Shown: positions 1 through 11,300 of the stretch, in pieces
How the letters are laid out: each line of letters begins with the position of its first letter
Position numbering within the stretch: position 1 is the first letter of the stretch
Assembly: GCF_032118995.1 (NCBI RefSeq)
Contig: NC_092652.1
Span: 26,525,044-26,589,043 of the forward strand
Direction: 5' to 3'
Length of the DNA stretch: 64,000 nucleotides
DNA from: Asterias amurensis
Taxonomy: Eukaryota > Echinodermata > Asteroidea > Forcipulatida > Asteriidae
Made by a program: the position numbers and the translations under genes
The notes under the pieces: model-generated
Told to the model about the DNA's origin: nothing
Database searches by the model: none
The model's input: the letters and a program-made list of their open reading frames with translations, nothing else

Positions 1-634
1 GATAAACATGTAATCCCTGATTGAACTTTGACCTAGGCCATATATGGATTTTGGACAATATTAATATTTACTTAAGAAAAAGGGCTGGACAGTTCACAGT
101 GGAGAGATTGACGCATGATTGCCTTTTAAAAGTAATAATTTCTGTGTTAATATACAACTATAGTTGACCATAGAAACCTTCAGAAGGAGGTCATGTTTTT
201 TTTCCTTTATTGTTGTATCAAGGACTTGGAGCAAACACTACTTACACAAAAGTACTTGGAAGTTACTTCATGGTTGCCTTGGCTTCAATTGCTTTGTACT
301 GTTCCCTTGGATTTCCGTATTTGTACTTATCAAGTAGTTTTAATTGTTGGGAGTAATTGAACCATTCAAGCCTGTGAAATTTTTACAAAGTTTCTCATTG
401 GTATTTACACTCTAGACTAGGACTAGGGGCTCAGAACAACTTGCTTTAGAGTAAAGTTGTCAGTTGAAGGTTGTCGCTGAACGCAGCAGCATGTTGGTCC
501 GAGGTGGCTGCCTTAAATATTTTTCTCACCGTTTGTATTGCGTTTATTGCCATGATCACTGCAAATTTACCTATCTTGAATTTATTACGATAGCAAAACT
601 CATGTTTATTTTCTTATCTTTCTCTTGAATGCAG
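1..634 (+). other. Intron of the NFE2L-like gene (3' part)
   Basis: No coding sequence is seen here. The stretch ends in a pyrimidine-rich tract followed by TGCAG at 634, a good splice acceptor for the first coding exon in the window. It is AT-rich single-copy-looking sequence. Upstream exon(s) of the transcription-factor gene lie left of the window. Confidence 0.75.
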
Positions 635-3296
635 GATATGGACCTCATTGAGACGCTCTGGAGGCAGGACATTGACATGGGTATCTCCCGAGACGAGTCC
701 TATGCTCTCAAGGAAGAACTACTCCTTGAGAAGGGGGAGCACCCCGACAAACTGAAGTCCCAGCAATCAACATGGGAGCACTTTGGTTACAACATTGACG
801 GGGAGACTGGAGAGTACGTACCAAACCCACCAGGGATGAACATTGTTCCTCAACAGACATCCCCGCCGACTCTTCCTCAGGTACCGGTCCAACCCGATGG
901 TAACATCTCCCTGGAAGATTGCCTACAGCTTCTTGAAGATGAATACCTACCGACGGCCACCACGCCCGTAGATGAGCAATACCAACCTCCGCATCACTCG
1001 CTCAGCCCACGCGAGCAAGAACAAAGATGGCAAGACTTGGCCTCAATTCCAGAACTCACGAGTCAACTTCAAGAGCTACCAGGGATGCCGTACCAAGGTA
1101 TGGTCGACGTTAACATCACCCAAACGCAGAACAACACCCAGAATGCCTTTGCCATTAACGCCACCACAAACGGGAATGTCAATCTTCAAAATGCAACGGT
1201 GACCACACCCAGAAATATAGTTCCCATTGATCCACAAAGACTGAATGAGTTTCCCCCGCCACCAGAAGTGTTCTCACCTCTATCGAACTTTGCCGATCTC
1301 AGTCTGAGCTCAGGGTCACCAACAGGATTAATTAACGGCACTCAACAGAGTCTGAATCTAAGTAGCTTTCTACTCCCAGAGCAGCAACTTCGACTCCCAG
1401 CTCCCGCCTTGGAAACTCCTCTCCCAATACCAACAGAAACCCCTGACAACAGTTCACTGTTAATGGAGCTGCTCAGTTCGTCCAACGTTGACGAAGTGGA
1501 CCCCATGGACCTTGACTTCGATGAACAGATCCACAATGTGATGCAGGCTTTTGGAGAGACCAACTCAAACGCGTCTTTTGAAGGATCTTGTAAGTATTTC
1601 ATCCGTTTGCATTCATTTCATCACATTTTGTTAACTCTTTGGAGGTTCAAACGTAAAATTTTAATGATAAAAAAAAGTTATTATATATTATGCAGAGTTT
1701 GTTTTTAACCAAGGTACTTAAGCCAGGATTTGGTGTCTAAATTTGCTTGAAATTTAAACACAGGGGGTTCTCAAATTGTTCCCTTGCAATACATTTTCAT
1801 GTAAATGACAGATAAAAGAGGGTGTCCAAAAGACACCCGGACACTCCTCTGGCTTGTTATCAAGTCACAAATAATTATACAAAGTAAATTCATCTTTATT
1901 TTTTTTCTTTCATTTTTTCCAAGAATTGGAATTGATGATGTACATATATCTTGTATTTCACAGGTTCTGGATTTGAAGACATGAGTGAAGGAAGTTCTCC
2001 ATATCACACAAGTGAAGATGGTCTTGAAGGAGCTACAGGTTACAATGCAAGCCTAGATGGCCATGGTCTGAACGGGTCATCGGGTGGCTACGGATACCAT
2101 AGGCAAAGAGGTAAGGCAATCTCAAGTTGAAATCCCCCTCCTCCCCCCCCCCCAATACCCAGCTCCTTTCTCTACCCTTTTCCTTTCTTTTTAACTTCTG
2201 GTTTCTACCCCTTTGCAATCGTGCAAAACACACCCTTGAAGAGGAACAAATGAACTATAAAATGAAATAGACTTCTGAAATAGACCTTGGAGATTCTACT
2301 GAAAGATTTCCTGTTTCCAATGCATTTGATAGACTTCTGTTCTTATTTTTAGAAAAATCAAACAAAGTTGGGATTTTTTTTTCAAAATGTAGTTAAGGAA
2401 TCGCTTTCTAATTTGATGAGTTTGTTAAAATTAGCCATGATTATTATAATATAGTTCAAATTACGTAGGAAGCCCTAAAAATAAAAATTTTTGTCTGTGG
2501 TACAAGGAAATACCACATTCAGTCATAACCGAAGTTGTTGACATTTAGCTTTGAACCTTGAAGTGCTTTCAGAGTTGACTTTTGAAACTCATTGACTAAC
2601 AATAATTATTACTCTGTGGTTTTGTCTTGTGCAGGTGGATCAAGCTGTGGTGGTGACAGCGATAGCGGTAGTTCGTTTAGCAGCTACAACAGCCAGTCTT
2701 CAAAGTCTGAGAACGTCAAACATAATCACACGTATGCTTCGTCTTCGAGCTCCTCCAATGGAAACCGCAGCAGCAACCACAGCAAAAACAGCTCATCACG
2801 CATCGACAAGCTCAACATGGTGAAGTTATCTCGCGACGAGAAGCGCGCCCGGTCTCTCAAAGTCCCAGTGCCAATCGACAAAATCATCGGTCTGCCGGTA
2901 GATGCCTTCAATGACCTTCTTAAGAAGTACGACCTTAATGATGCCCAGTTGACCCTGATCCGAGATATCCGTCGTCGTGGAAAGAACAAGGTTGCTGCGC
3001 AAAACTGCCGCAAGAGGAAGATCAACGCGCTGGTCTCTGTAGAGGTAGACATCGACAACTTGAAGGATGAGAAGGAAAAACTGGTGGAGGAGCGAGACCA
3101 AATTGACAAGGACACTTCCGAAATGCAGTCCCGTTATGAACAACTCTACCGTGATGTCTTTGAGAACATGTGTGATGAACACGGAGATCCGGTAGACCCT
3201 AATGAGTTCACTCTGCAACAGATGCCAGATGGAAGCATGTTTCTTGTACCTAGAAATGGCACCACTCCCGATAAGGATAAGAAAACTGAAAAATAG
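635..3296 (+). CDS. NFE2L: CNC-bZIP transcription factor, NFE2L/Nrf family (5' partial)
   Basis: Exons are 635-1589, 1964-2110 and 2635-3296. Phases agree and give 587 codons plus TAG. Homologues bind antioxidant/electrophile response elements as small-Maf heterodimers in the nucleus. The first exon begins DMDLIETLWRQDIDMG, like the second exon of vertebrate NFE2L2, so only a short upstream exon may be missing. A Neh2 region carries the low-affinity Keap1 site (DIDMG, residues 12-16) and the high-affinity ETGE (57-60). Acidic and Asn/Gln-rich activation sequence follows. A Ser-rich stretch including HNHTYA leads to the CNC motif (about 429-475), the basic region RRRGKNKVAAQNCRKRK (480-496) and a zipper (497-531). 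The C-terminus has MFLVPR, matching the Neh3 VFLVP motif. The family is certain; vertebrate orthology (NFE2L1, 2 or 3) is not meaningful for an invertebrate. KEAP1-type control is inferred from DxG plus ETGE. Confidence 0.93.
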
Positions 3297-4820
3297 ACTC
3301 TTAACAAAACACAACATGTGTTCTTACTTACGTAAATTTAAAAAAGATTATATTTTAGAAGTTCATCCATATCTAAGTGTTTTCACTTTTACTGTGGCTC
3401 TTAATCAGTCAGACTGTATGCTTTTTAATTTATGTCCATTTTATTCTGAAATTAAATTTCTGTTTGTTATGGTTGCAGGGGGGTGAAAGTGAAGAATTCT
3501 GTTAAACATACATGTTGCAGGTTGCAGACATTGTGTCAAAACTGTAAATTTTGGAGAGCACATTTAAGACAATCACTTTGTTGCACATGTTCATCTTTTT
3601 AAATTGAATACCAGTGGGTTGAAATGAACATCAAAAACAAAACATTGAATTTCTCTCCACTTAATCTTTCTTTCACTCTTTTGTAACCTCGTTTCAACTT
3701 TACAAATATTCCTTGTACAGAGAAAATATGAAAAAAATATAATGTAAATATGTGCATAGTTTGTAAATAATTCTAAAACAAAAGTGTAAATATGTAAAAA
3801 GTTAAAACATTTTGGTTGAGTAAGCCCCACTACCTCCACATGTACTGTTTTGGTTTCAAGCATTTTTGAATTTGTTCCAAAGCATTCTTCATGTTTTGAA
3901 AAAATTAAAAGGTGGGGCAAAATCATTTTTCAAAGGTATTATAAAATTTAAGCGTCTCTTTGTTTGTTCTTTGGGGGTGTTTTCTAAAGCAGGAAGTTAT
4001 AAAACCTGAGAACACTTGTAAATTGTGGTGAACGGCTTTGAAATGTTATTGTATCAAATGTTTTTTGAGTGGGCCTTTTGATTCTTGTCTAAAGCCTTTA
4101 TCAACTTGTGCTCATTGTACAGCGTCTTTACTAATCAAATGGAAATCGATCTACATTAGTAAGCCGTTTGTCTAGCTAGCGTTTGTGTTTACTGTTTTAC
4201 TCAAAGTGTATTGACTGTTTATAATCTCCGCAATGTTTTTGGCAAGCTCGTCCTCGAAAAACTTACTTGGATATGTTTGAAAATGTTATAAAACTTTTGG
4301 AGAAGTTTTTTGATGGATTTAAAAGTCTGAAAATCACCAGTAGAATAAAACAGGTGATCTTAGGAAGGAACATAAACTTGGTTTACAGATTGTAAAACGT
4401 TGAAAGTTGTGCAATGAACAATTAAATGGCACTTTGCACTGAACTCCTTCACCTAGAACAAGTCAAAATACTAGACAACATAAAAAAAATAGTTAAAAAA
4501 TTTGCAGGGCTGCAGATAAATGAAGACATCTCAAAAAGTTGTTTCAAACTGACTGGCAAGAAATTAAATTTCCAGCTGTTTCTACTGTCTCCTCGATCAT
4601 GTATCAATCATCGATCACACACTGGGTGTTGGGTAAAGATGTCGGTTGCACGACTACTCCATTTCACTTTAGACAAACAGTTTGACAAGTTTAAAACTGT
4701 AGTGTATAATAAATGTACACACTGTAAAAATGTTACACAAATGTAGATTGAAGACTATTTTAATTTGTAGGACATTTTTTAATGACCTCTTCCTAATGAA
4801 TAAAACACTTCCTCGGTGAG
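3297..4820 (+). other. 3' UTR of the NFE2L-like gene
   Basis: AU-rich sequence follows the TAG at 3294-3296. Two AATAAA signals are present at 4708-4713 and 4799-4804, so a UTR of about 1.4-1.5 kb is likely. Many ATTTA-like and TTTTTAAA stretches suggest an unstable message, but this is inference. No credible coding sequence lies inside. Confidence 0.6.
4799..4804 (+). terminator. Polyadenylation signal AATAAA, NFE2L-like gene
   Basis: A canonical AATAAA 1.5 kb past the stop codon, followed by GT-rich sequence. An alternative AATAAA lies at 4708-4713. Cleavage site not determined. Confidence 0.5.
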
Positions 4821-5980
4821 TTACATTTGAGGGCTTTTTAAACACAATATGCTGGTAACACTTTCACTTGTATTATGTGCACGAACCAAGATCTTAATTT
4901 CACTACTGGGTACCAGTTAAACCAAAGTATGGGTTTATGCAAAAATAAGACCGAATTTCATAGAGCTGCTTAAACAAAAAACAGGATACCAGTCTCAGAT
5001 GATAAGTGTCTTTTTTACTGGTAACACTATTTTGGCAAGCTTAATTTTGTTCTTAGCTACTTATTGTAGTATAGGAGCTTCATGAATTCGAGAACAGATG
5101 GTGGTATGGTTTGTAATTAGTTTTATGTTCGTATTTGTGTTTATGGAATGGAGAATTTAAACGTAAAGTGATAGTGTTTGCCTTGCCTCAATTAACTGAG
5201 ATTTAACAAAATTATAGTCTATTAACATAAGTTTTGAAGAGGAAACTGGGACGCTACAGATGGCATTCCTGAATGGTTAAAGTCTGTTATTAATTAAACT
5301 TGTAACAATTATTTGTTCTTTGACAAGTTGTTAATTAAAATATGAATATGATGCTTTTTCACAAAAAAAGAAACAGTTCTGAGTGATTTATTTTAGTTGT
5401 TTGTTCTCTGTTTAAAGTAGTTTTTAATCTTTTTTAAATTTTGTTTTTCAAATTAAAACTTTGAACACTTAGTAGAAAGGGAAATTGAAAACGAGTTTTC
5501 ACAAATTGATGGAAACGGACTTGAAATAGGTTAACATAAGACTGCTTTAGCGTTCATGACTAATGCTCTTGCGACTACAACTCTTTTTAAATGGGGGCAT
5601 TACTGTAGTCAAGAGTCATCAATATCGCGAGAGCAGTATAATCATGTGCGAGCATGCACTGCAACAAACGTAAAGCAACTTTATCCACAAGTTTAAAATA
5701 GCAATGGCACAAAAATAACCTTTTAAAAGGACTATACTGTGATGCCCCTTGAAACTTATAATAGATTTTGTTTTGCTTAGTTTATTCATCCTACCTCCAT
5801 GGTTTACATCAAGAAATATTAAACTTTTTCATATGAATTTGTTTTGATACTTCCAGGGCAAAGAATATATTTGAAATTTGAAAGCCAGTCAGTTAACAAA
5901 AATTATAGAAACTTGTACACATGTATGTACAGTGAAAGGAACCTCAATTGAAAGCAACAGGCTTAATGAAACTTCAATTT
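4821..5980. other. Intergenic, convergent 3' ends
   Basis: No gene is seen. At 4900-5050 there is a degraded fragment of the GGGCCCAATTTCATAGAGC repeat (ATTTCATAGAGCTGCTTAAAC at about 4956). At about 5555-5655 there is sequence resembling the interior of the 9-bp-TSD foldback family (GCGACTACA and CGCGAGAGCAG motifs). The rest is AT-rich and unremarkable. Confidence 0.5.
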
Positions 5981-5991
5981 CTTGTATAAAC

Positions 5992-5997
5992 TTTATT
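5992..5997 (-). terminator. Candidate polyadenylation signal, NEMP gene
   Basis: TTTATT on the + strand reads AATAAA on the - strand. It lies 2.4 kb downstream of the NEMP stop codon, which would give a long 3' UTR. Other weaker signals could be used earlier; this is the most distal plausible one. Confidence 0.35.
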
Positions 5998-6429
5998 TTT
6001 AAAACTGTACAAATTGTTACAAAATGATAAACACACATTCAAGACATAGTAAACTCTCATTAGTTTTTCTAAAACAACTCCCCAGACCTTCAAGTTGCCA
6101 CTTTGCAAAATAACAACAATGAACACAGCTTCTCCTCATATAAAAAAGTGAAGTCTATTATTCCTAGTTGCAGCCTCGATTTCGCTTCATTGTTGATTTG
6201 AATGGGTTAATCATGAACGGCCACCCCTTGATAATGGTCAATTACATGATTTGTTTGAGACAGTTCATACAACAAATTATTTGTAATACAGAGAAAGTTC
6301 ACCTTGCAGCACGATGGTGGAGATGTTGACCCCTCATCATACCAAAATGTCTTCATATAAGAGCCAAATTTGTATGAGCTGTTAAGCAGAAAATACTGCT
6401 TAGCGCATCTTACAGATTAGCAGGCACCA

Positions 6430-6605
6430 AGGCCCATATTCATAGAGCTGCCAGCAAACCTTGCATAGAACTTTCTGCTGAGCATAAGGAAGCAGGATAC
6501 CAACCATAAATGGTACATGAGGACTTCTATTTTAGTTGGTGACCTCAATCTGGTAAGCATGTTGTTATTATGCTTAGCTCTAAGCAGCTCTATGAAATTG
6601 GGCCC
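6430..6605. repeat. MITE, GGGCCC-ended family
   Basis: Palindromic element with inverted ends (GGCCCATATTCATAGAGCTG at the left, CAGCTCTATGAAATTGGGCC at the right). The interior has GCTTAGC-type motifs and a conserved GGATACCA. Other members in this window are at 9898, 24610, 35591, 36178, 40581, 51871 and 62878. Confidence 0.75.
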
Positions 6606-7090
6606 AAGACACAGCATTGTAAGTTGAATACTTATTGCTAATGAACCAAGAGTACAGTTCAGGTTCAGTAAACTTTTGTGAGGTTTTTAAAACTAAACAA
6701 TTTTTATGAGAAGTATTTATTCTTCTCTATAAAGTCAAGTGCTGCTCGTAGTTCCATACATCAACAATTTTGCACTTGGCTTTGTTAAGAACAGTTTCAA
6801 TGGGTTTGAATGCCGCAAGAGCTGAGTTGTGAATAGGAACAAATATAGTTTAATAAAGCTGCCATTAAATCGTAGTTTTAAGAGTTCTGTTTTGCATCAA
6901 ATTCAATTAAACCCATCTCAATTAACATTTATGAGCCATAACCAGTAGAATTAGAAAATTTGTGCATAGTGGAGAGTATAATCAACTGAGGTTTGCAAAG
7001 AGACGCCATAAAAATGAAGGGATTTGATGAACGTGAACATTTCTGCAAATGGCTTGCTGGGTTGCCATGTAGATTATTTTAACATTAGAA

Positions 7091-7306
7091 TAGACTTGTA
7101 GACAAGTCGTTAATGGTCCCACACAGAGAGATAGTCGAGTTGTGGCGGTGCTTAAGCGAGATCACTGCTCTCCCGCGAACTGCTGGTTGTCGACTTCTAC
7201 TCCCCATTAAATGGGACCGTAGTCGCGACAGCAGTAGTAGAATACCGCGGGAATCGCGGGGAGAGTCAAAGGCTATCACCGCGACAGACATTTAACGACA
7301 AGTCTA
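7091..7306. repeat. Foldback MITE with 9-bp target duplication
   Basis: Starts TAGACTTG and ends CAAGTCTA, with longer imperfect inverted ends including GACAAGTCGTTAA and an internal palindrome rich in CGCGA. It is flanked by a perfect direct repeat ACATTAGAA (7082-7090 and 7307-7315), a 9-bp target-site duplication. A second member is at 13914-14082. The 9-bp duplication suggests mobilisation by a Mutator-like transposase (inference). Confidence 0.8.
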
Positions 7307-8390
7307 ACATTAGAAGGAAATACAAAAACATAATTTATTATGGCCCAACATTACACCAAGGCCTCACAGTCTGTAAGGCAATGTAACAGCATAGTGTATC
7401 AATGGGATGAATGTAAACAAAACACAGAGTAAAACTTCCGATTGATTTGAGTGTTCAAAATCAATAATGGTTTGAAATGACAAAGGCACTTCGCTAAACT
7501 GTAATATGATTTCATGCGGTGAATGGAGAGCTTTACAGTTACTTATTCATTATTCCAATCATGCATTCACTAAGGCAATATAATTGAACATGCATAAATC
7601 AACATAATGTGCAACGGCTGAGTTTATTTCCCTGTCAAGTACTTGTACAAATGTAGATGCATTCTACACAATCTACAGACACCATGCAATAAACAGGAGT
7701 TCATCATTCAGGGGTCGAGAGATTCATTGCTGACGAAAAGGGACTAAAACTGGGATCCAAACTTTAGGATTTTAAGTTGATAAGATAGATTTTGAGATTT
7801 TGGGAACCCCTGCCAGTACTAAGTTTCAAGACGCGTTTTGGAAATAGCATCCTTAGAACTAGAGAAATGTTTCACACAGCATGATACTCTTAAAACAGCT
7901 TCTTTTTCATAAGGCATACATACAAAAGTTTGAAGTCAGATAAAAGTATGGAAAGCATCACCAATATTAGGCACACTTAGTGTGCCAAAGTTGGCGTCAC
8001 TAACTTGGGCACTGTACTCCGCTTTTTCAAAATGTTGACATCTGCAGTCGTACAAGCAGTACACGACCAGAGTGAAAAAAAACAGCGCCTCTGTGGACTA
8101 CACTAGTGGCCTTGAAGTGATACCTTACAACTAAGATGAGAAAAAAACATTAACACCAAATTAGAAATGCATGATATAAAAACGTCTGAAAAGAAAGTCA
8201 GAGATTTGTTTATTTTCAATCTCTAAAGGGGACAAAATATAAAAAGAAATTTAGGACTAATCTTTAATCTGATGAAGGACGATCTCAAAAAAAAAATATC
8301 TCTTTTCATGGAAAGTTTTGAATAAATAGTAGTCTTTATAAGAACACTTTAATAAAATCAACGGTTAAAATGTTTTATAGGTTTTAAAGA

Positions 8391-11300
8391 TCAATCTGTT
8401 TCCATATCGCTGTCACTGCTTATAATCTCTTCTTCACTGGTGTCAAGGGTCAAGAGTGAAAGGTCATCCTCGTAGGCTGACAACTCACCTCGGGTCACAT
8501 GACCCTCATCACCCATCACAAACTGGGCAAACCTGAAAGAGAATTACAAACAAAAGTGATATTAATGTTAAGAATGTTTTTTATTTTTTTTTATAGTTTT
8601 TCTTAAAACTTCTACAAAAAGTTCACAAAATGGCTTGTGATCATTATCTTCAAATCAGTGTAAAATATGTGTGACATAATGTGTGCAAGTTCGACTTTAT
8701 TCACATTTTTTTGTAAAATTATAACTCTTTCAGTGCCCATTTTTCTGCTTGTTTAACCTAAAATGCCCAGTCTTTCTCACCCAACAAAATGTATCTTTGT
8801 GATGCCTTGGTACATCCCATAGTCAATAGTTTTTCTTGAGTGGTATTGCCCTTTCATACTATCATGTTTATAAAGGGTCTTGCATGCACAATAAAGGTAC
8901 TTTTGAAACACATAAAATGGATCATACATGTTTTGTTTTGTTTTTGTTTTGTTTTTTTGTTTTTTTATGCACATCGCCAGACACACAAGGCCTGAAGGCC
9001 ACTTCAAGGTGTGGGCTACAACTTTTTTTTTCCAGAGGCTGTTGCCACCTACTCCTAGGGCTGAAACAGGGTTACCCCTTTAACAGTCCATACAGATATC
9101 ATCAGTCCGAAGCCTGGCCAGTAGAGCAGAAAGCACTACCAAGTGTCACGACCGGGATTCAAACCCATACTCTGCTGGTCAAACTCCAGAGCTTGAATCC
9201 GGTGCTCTTAACCACTCGGCCATGACACGCCACAAATAAAGACGAACGATAAAGACGCTTTCAGAATGCATAAAATAGATCACACATGTACGACCTTGGC
9301 ACTGAAAGAGTTAAGATCCAAAAAGGAAATTCTAACCATCTTGAGTCATGACACAGGTATGAAAAAGCTGCTTCTGAAGGCGGAAAGGAAAATGCCCACT
9401 TTCCCTTCTTTTGCTTTGCCTTTTCAAGATAAGGTTCAATATAAAAAAGAAACTTGAGAAGGTTATCTAAAACAACCAATCAATCATCTACTGAATTTAG
9501 TATGAACTAATACATGTACATTACAACAACACTCCCTTCCTCATGGACCCGCCCACCTCCACCCTGCCGGTTTAGCCAACACTGAGTTAATGGATAATAA
9601 TTACCTTGCTAGTTTTTCCCACCCAAACTTCTGTCTAACTTGCAACACTTTGGGCAGTTGAGGTGGTTGGATTTGATACAGACTGGCTCGCCCCTCAAAA
9701 TGAAGGTAATACAATACCTCTTAGGTCACCACTGCATTTCCAGGTCACCCTTGCATTTGCAAGTCACCCATGCATAGGTCACCCCCCTTGTAAATTGTCT
9801 TGTCCAACTTCACTTCCTTTAGCTTGGCAAACCCTCAGCAACAACCCCTGGTCATTGCCAAATAAACATTTGTCTGCAATTATATTTCGGCCATCCAGGG
9901 CCCAATGTCATAGAGCTGATTTAAAAGCACATAAAAAGTACAGATAAAATTACCAGCCAAACTACAATGTCAAGTGTACAATTTGTGACTGGTATCCTGT
10001 TCATTTCTGCCAAGCAGAAAGATGTTAAGCAAAATTTCTGCTTTTAAAGCAGTTCTATGAAATTGGGCCCAGGTTGACAATGACCAGACTTGATATTTCC
10101 TCACACAACACCTTAGCCCTTAAAGTTCAACTCTAGCCCCTACCTCAACCCCTTTTCACATTAACCCAAACCGATCAACTCTGTTCTATTTTGTTTATTC
10201 TTCAAAGTATTTTCGCTCACTTATCCCACAGAATATGTAGTCTCCTTTTTTAACATGACATTAATGTTTTAAACAACTCACACTAAATCAATGCAATTGG
10301 AGAAGAAAACAAAAGAAGAAGAAACAACAACAGCAACAACAACTTGTATACAAACCTTTTAGGTGATTCTAAGTTAGCGATCATCTTCCACTGATTGCAC
10401 TCTGGGCTTCTACAATACTCCTTCAGACTGTCAAGTGCTTTCGTCGTCTCTATCCGCCCCTGCTCATAGTACTCGTCCTCCGTTAATAGTTTAATCTTAG
10501 CTGGACGATGCTGCCACCTGTATGAGACAAAATATCATAATTGTAGTTGTAATATCATTTTCATTTCATTTCAAGACATTTGTTTCCATTCCAACAGAGA
10601 ATAAAAATAACATAACAAAAAGAACTGTAATAGAAGAATTGGAAATGGGGGAATAAACAGAAAAGCCAGAGGAAAGCTTGCAATAGGTATGCCCAGATGG
10701 AAAACAAATGGACTAACATGAATATTAACGAGTAGGCCTATAGTGGTATGATATTTATACACTCTATTTGAACTTAAGTGGCTTTAGAGGTATGCAACTT
10801 ATAACAATACATAGCACTAAGCGTAGGAGGTTCCATAGACCTTATGCACATGACGTCATTTCAGTACGGCGCCCTCGCCTTGAGGTCAAAAGGAGGTTGT
10901 TCATTGGCCAATCTATGTGCGTTTCGATTGTTTCGTCACCGTTTGACCTCAAAGATGGCGGCTGGATGACGTCAATGCATAAGGTCTATTAAAAATAACA
11001 CATGGTATACATGTAGAGAAATCTCAATTTTACTGAATTAAATTAGGCCTAACTGTTTTATTCCACAAATCTGGACATGTACCCGCTACCACTGACCAGA
11101 GGGAATGGGTGAAACTCCTATGCTCAGACACCCCTTGTGTATTTTCCTTACCCTAACCTTAACCCTTACCCTAACCATAGCATGTTAAATATAAGATTTT
11201 TTCTGATTATAGGGTTGTTGGGACAAAGAGCAGTTACCTGGGAGAGTACTAAAAGTTGTTTTTTAACCAGCTACCCACAGACTTACAAGTAAGTTTTACA

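Larger units (their letters stand above)
5975..8390 (-). other. Probable long 3' UTR of NEMP
   Basis: No coding sequence appears between the TGA at 8391-8393 and the candidate poly(A) signal at 5992. The stretch holds two MITEs (6430-6605 and 7091-7306) and is otherwise AT-rich. The exact 3' end is not determinable here. Confidence 0.35.

Noticed and set aside
4426..4746. 106-codon open frame after the NFE2L stop
   Set aside because: It lies in the AU-rich 3' UTR, overlaps poly(A) signals, and has no family features.
9142..9232. tRNA-Leu(CAA) gene
   Set aside because: A and B boxes and a CAA-like anticodon are present, but it is part of a longer repeat with a related copy at 22008 and has diverged stems.
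11145..11176. Telomere or chromosome end
   Set aside because: Only a few degenerate CCCTAA units within a gene intron.
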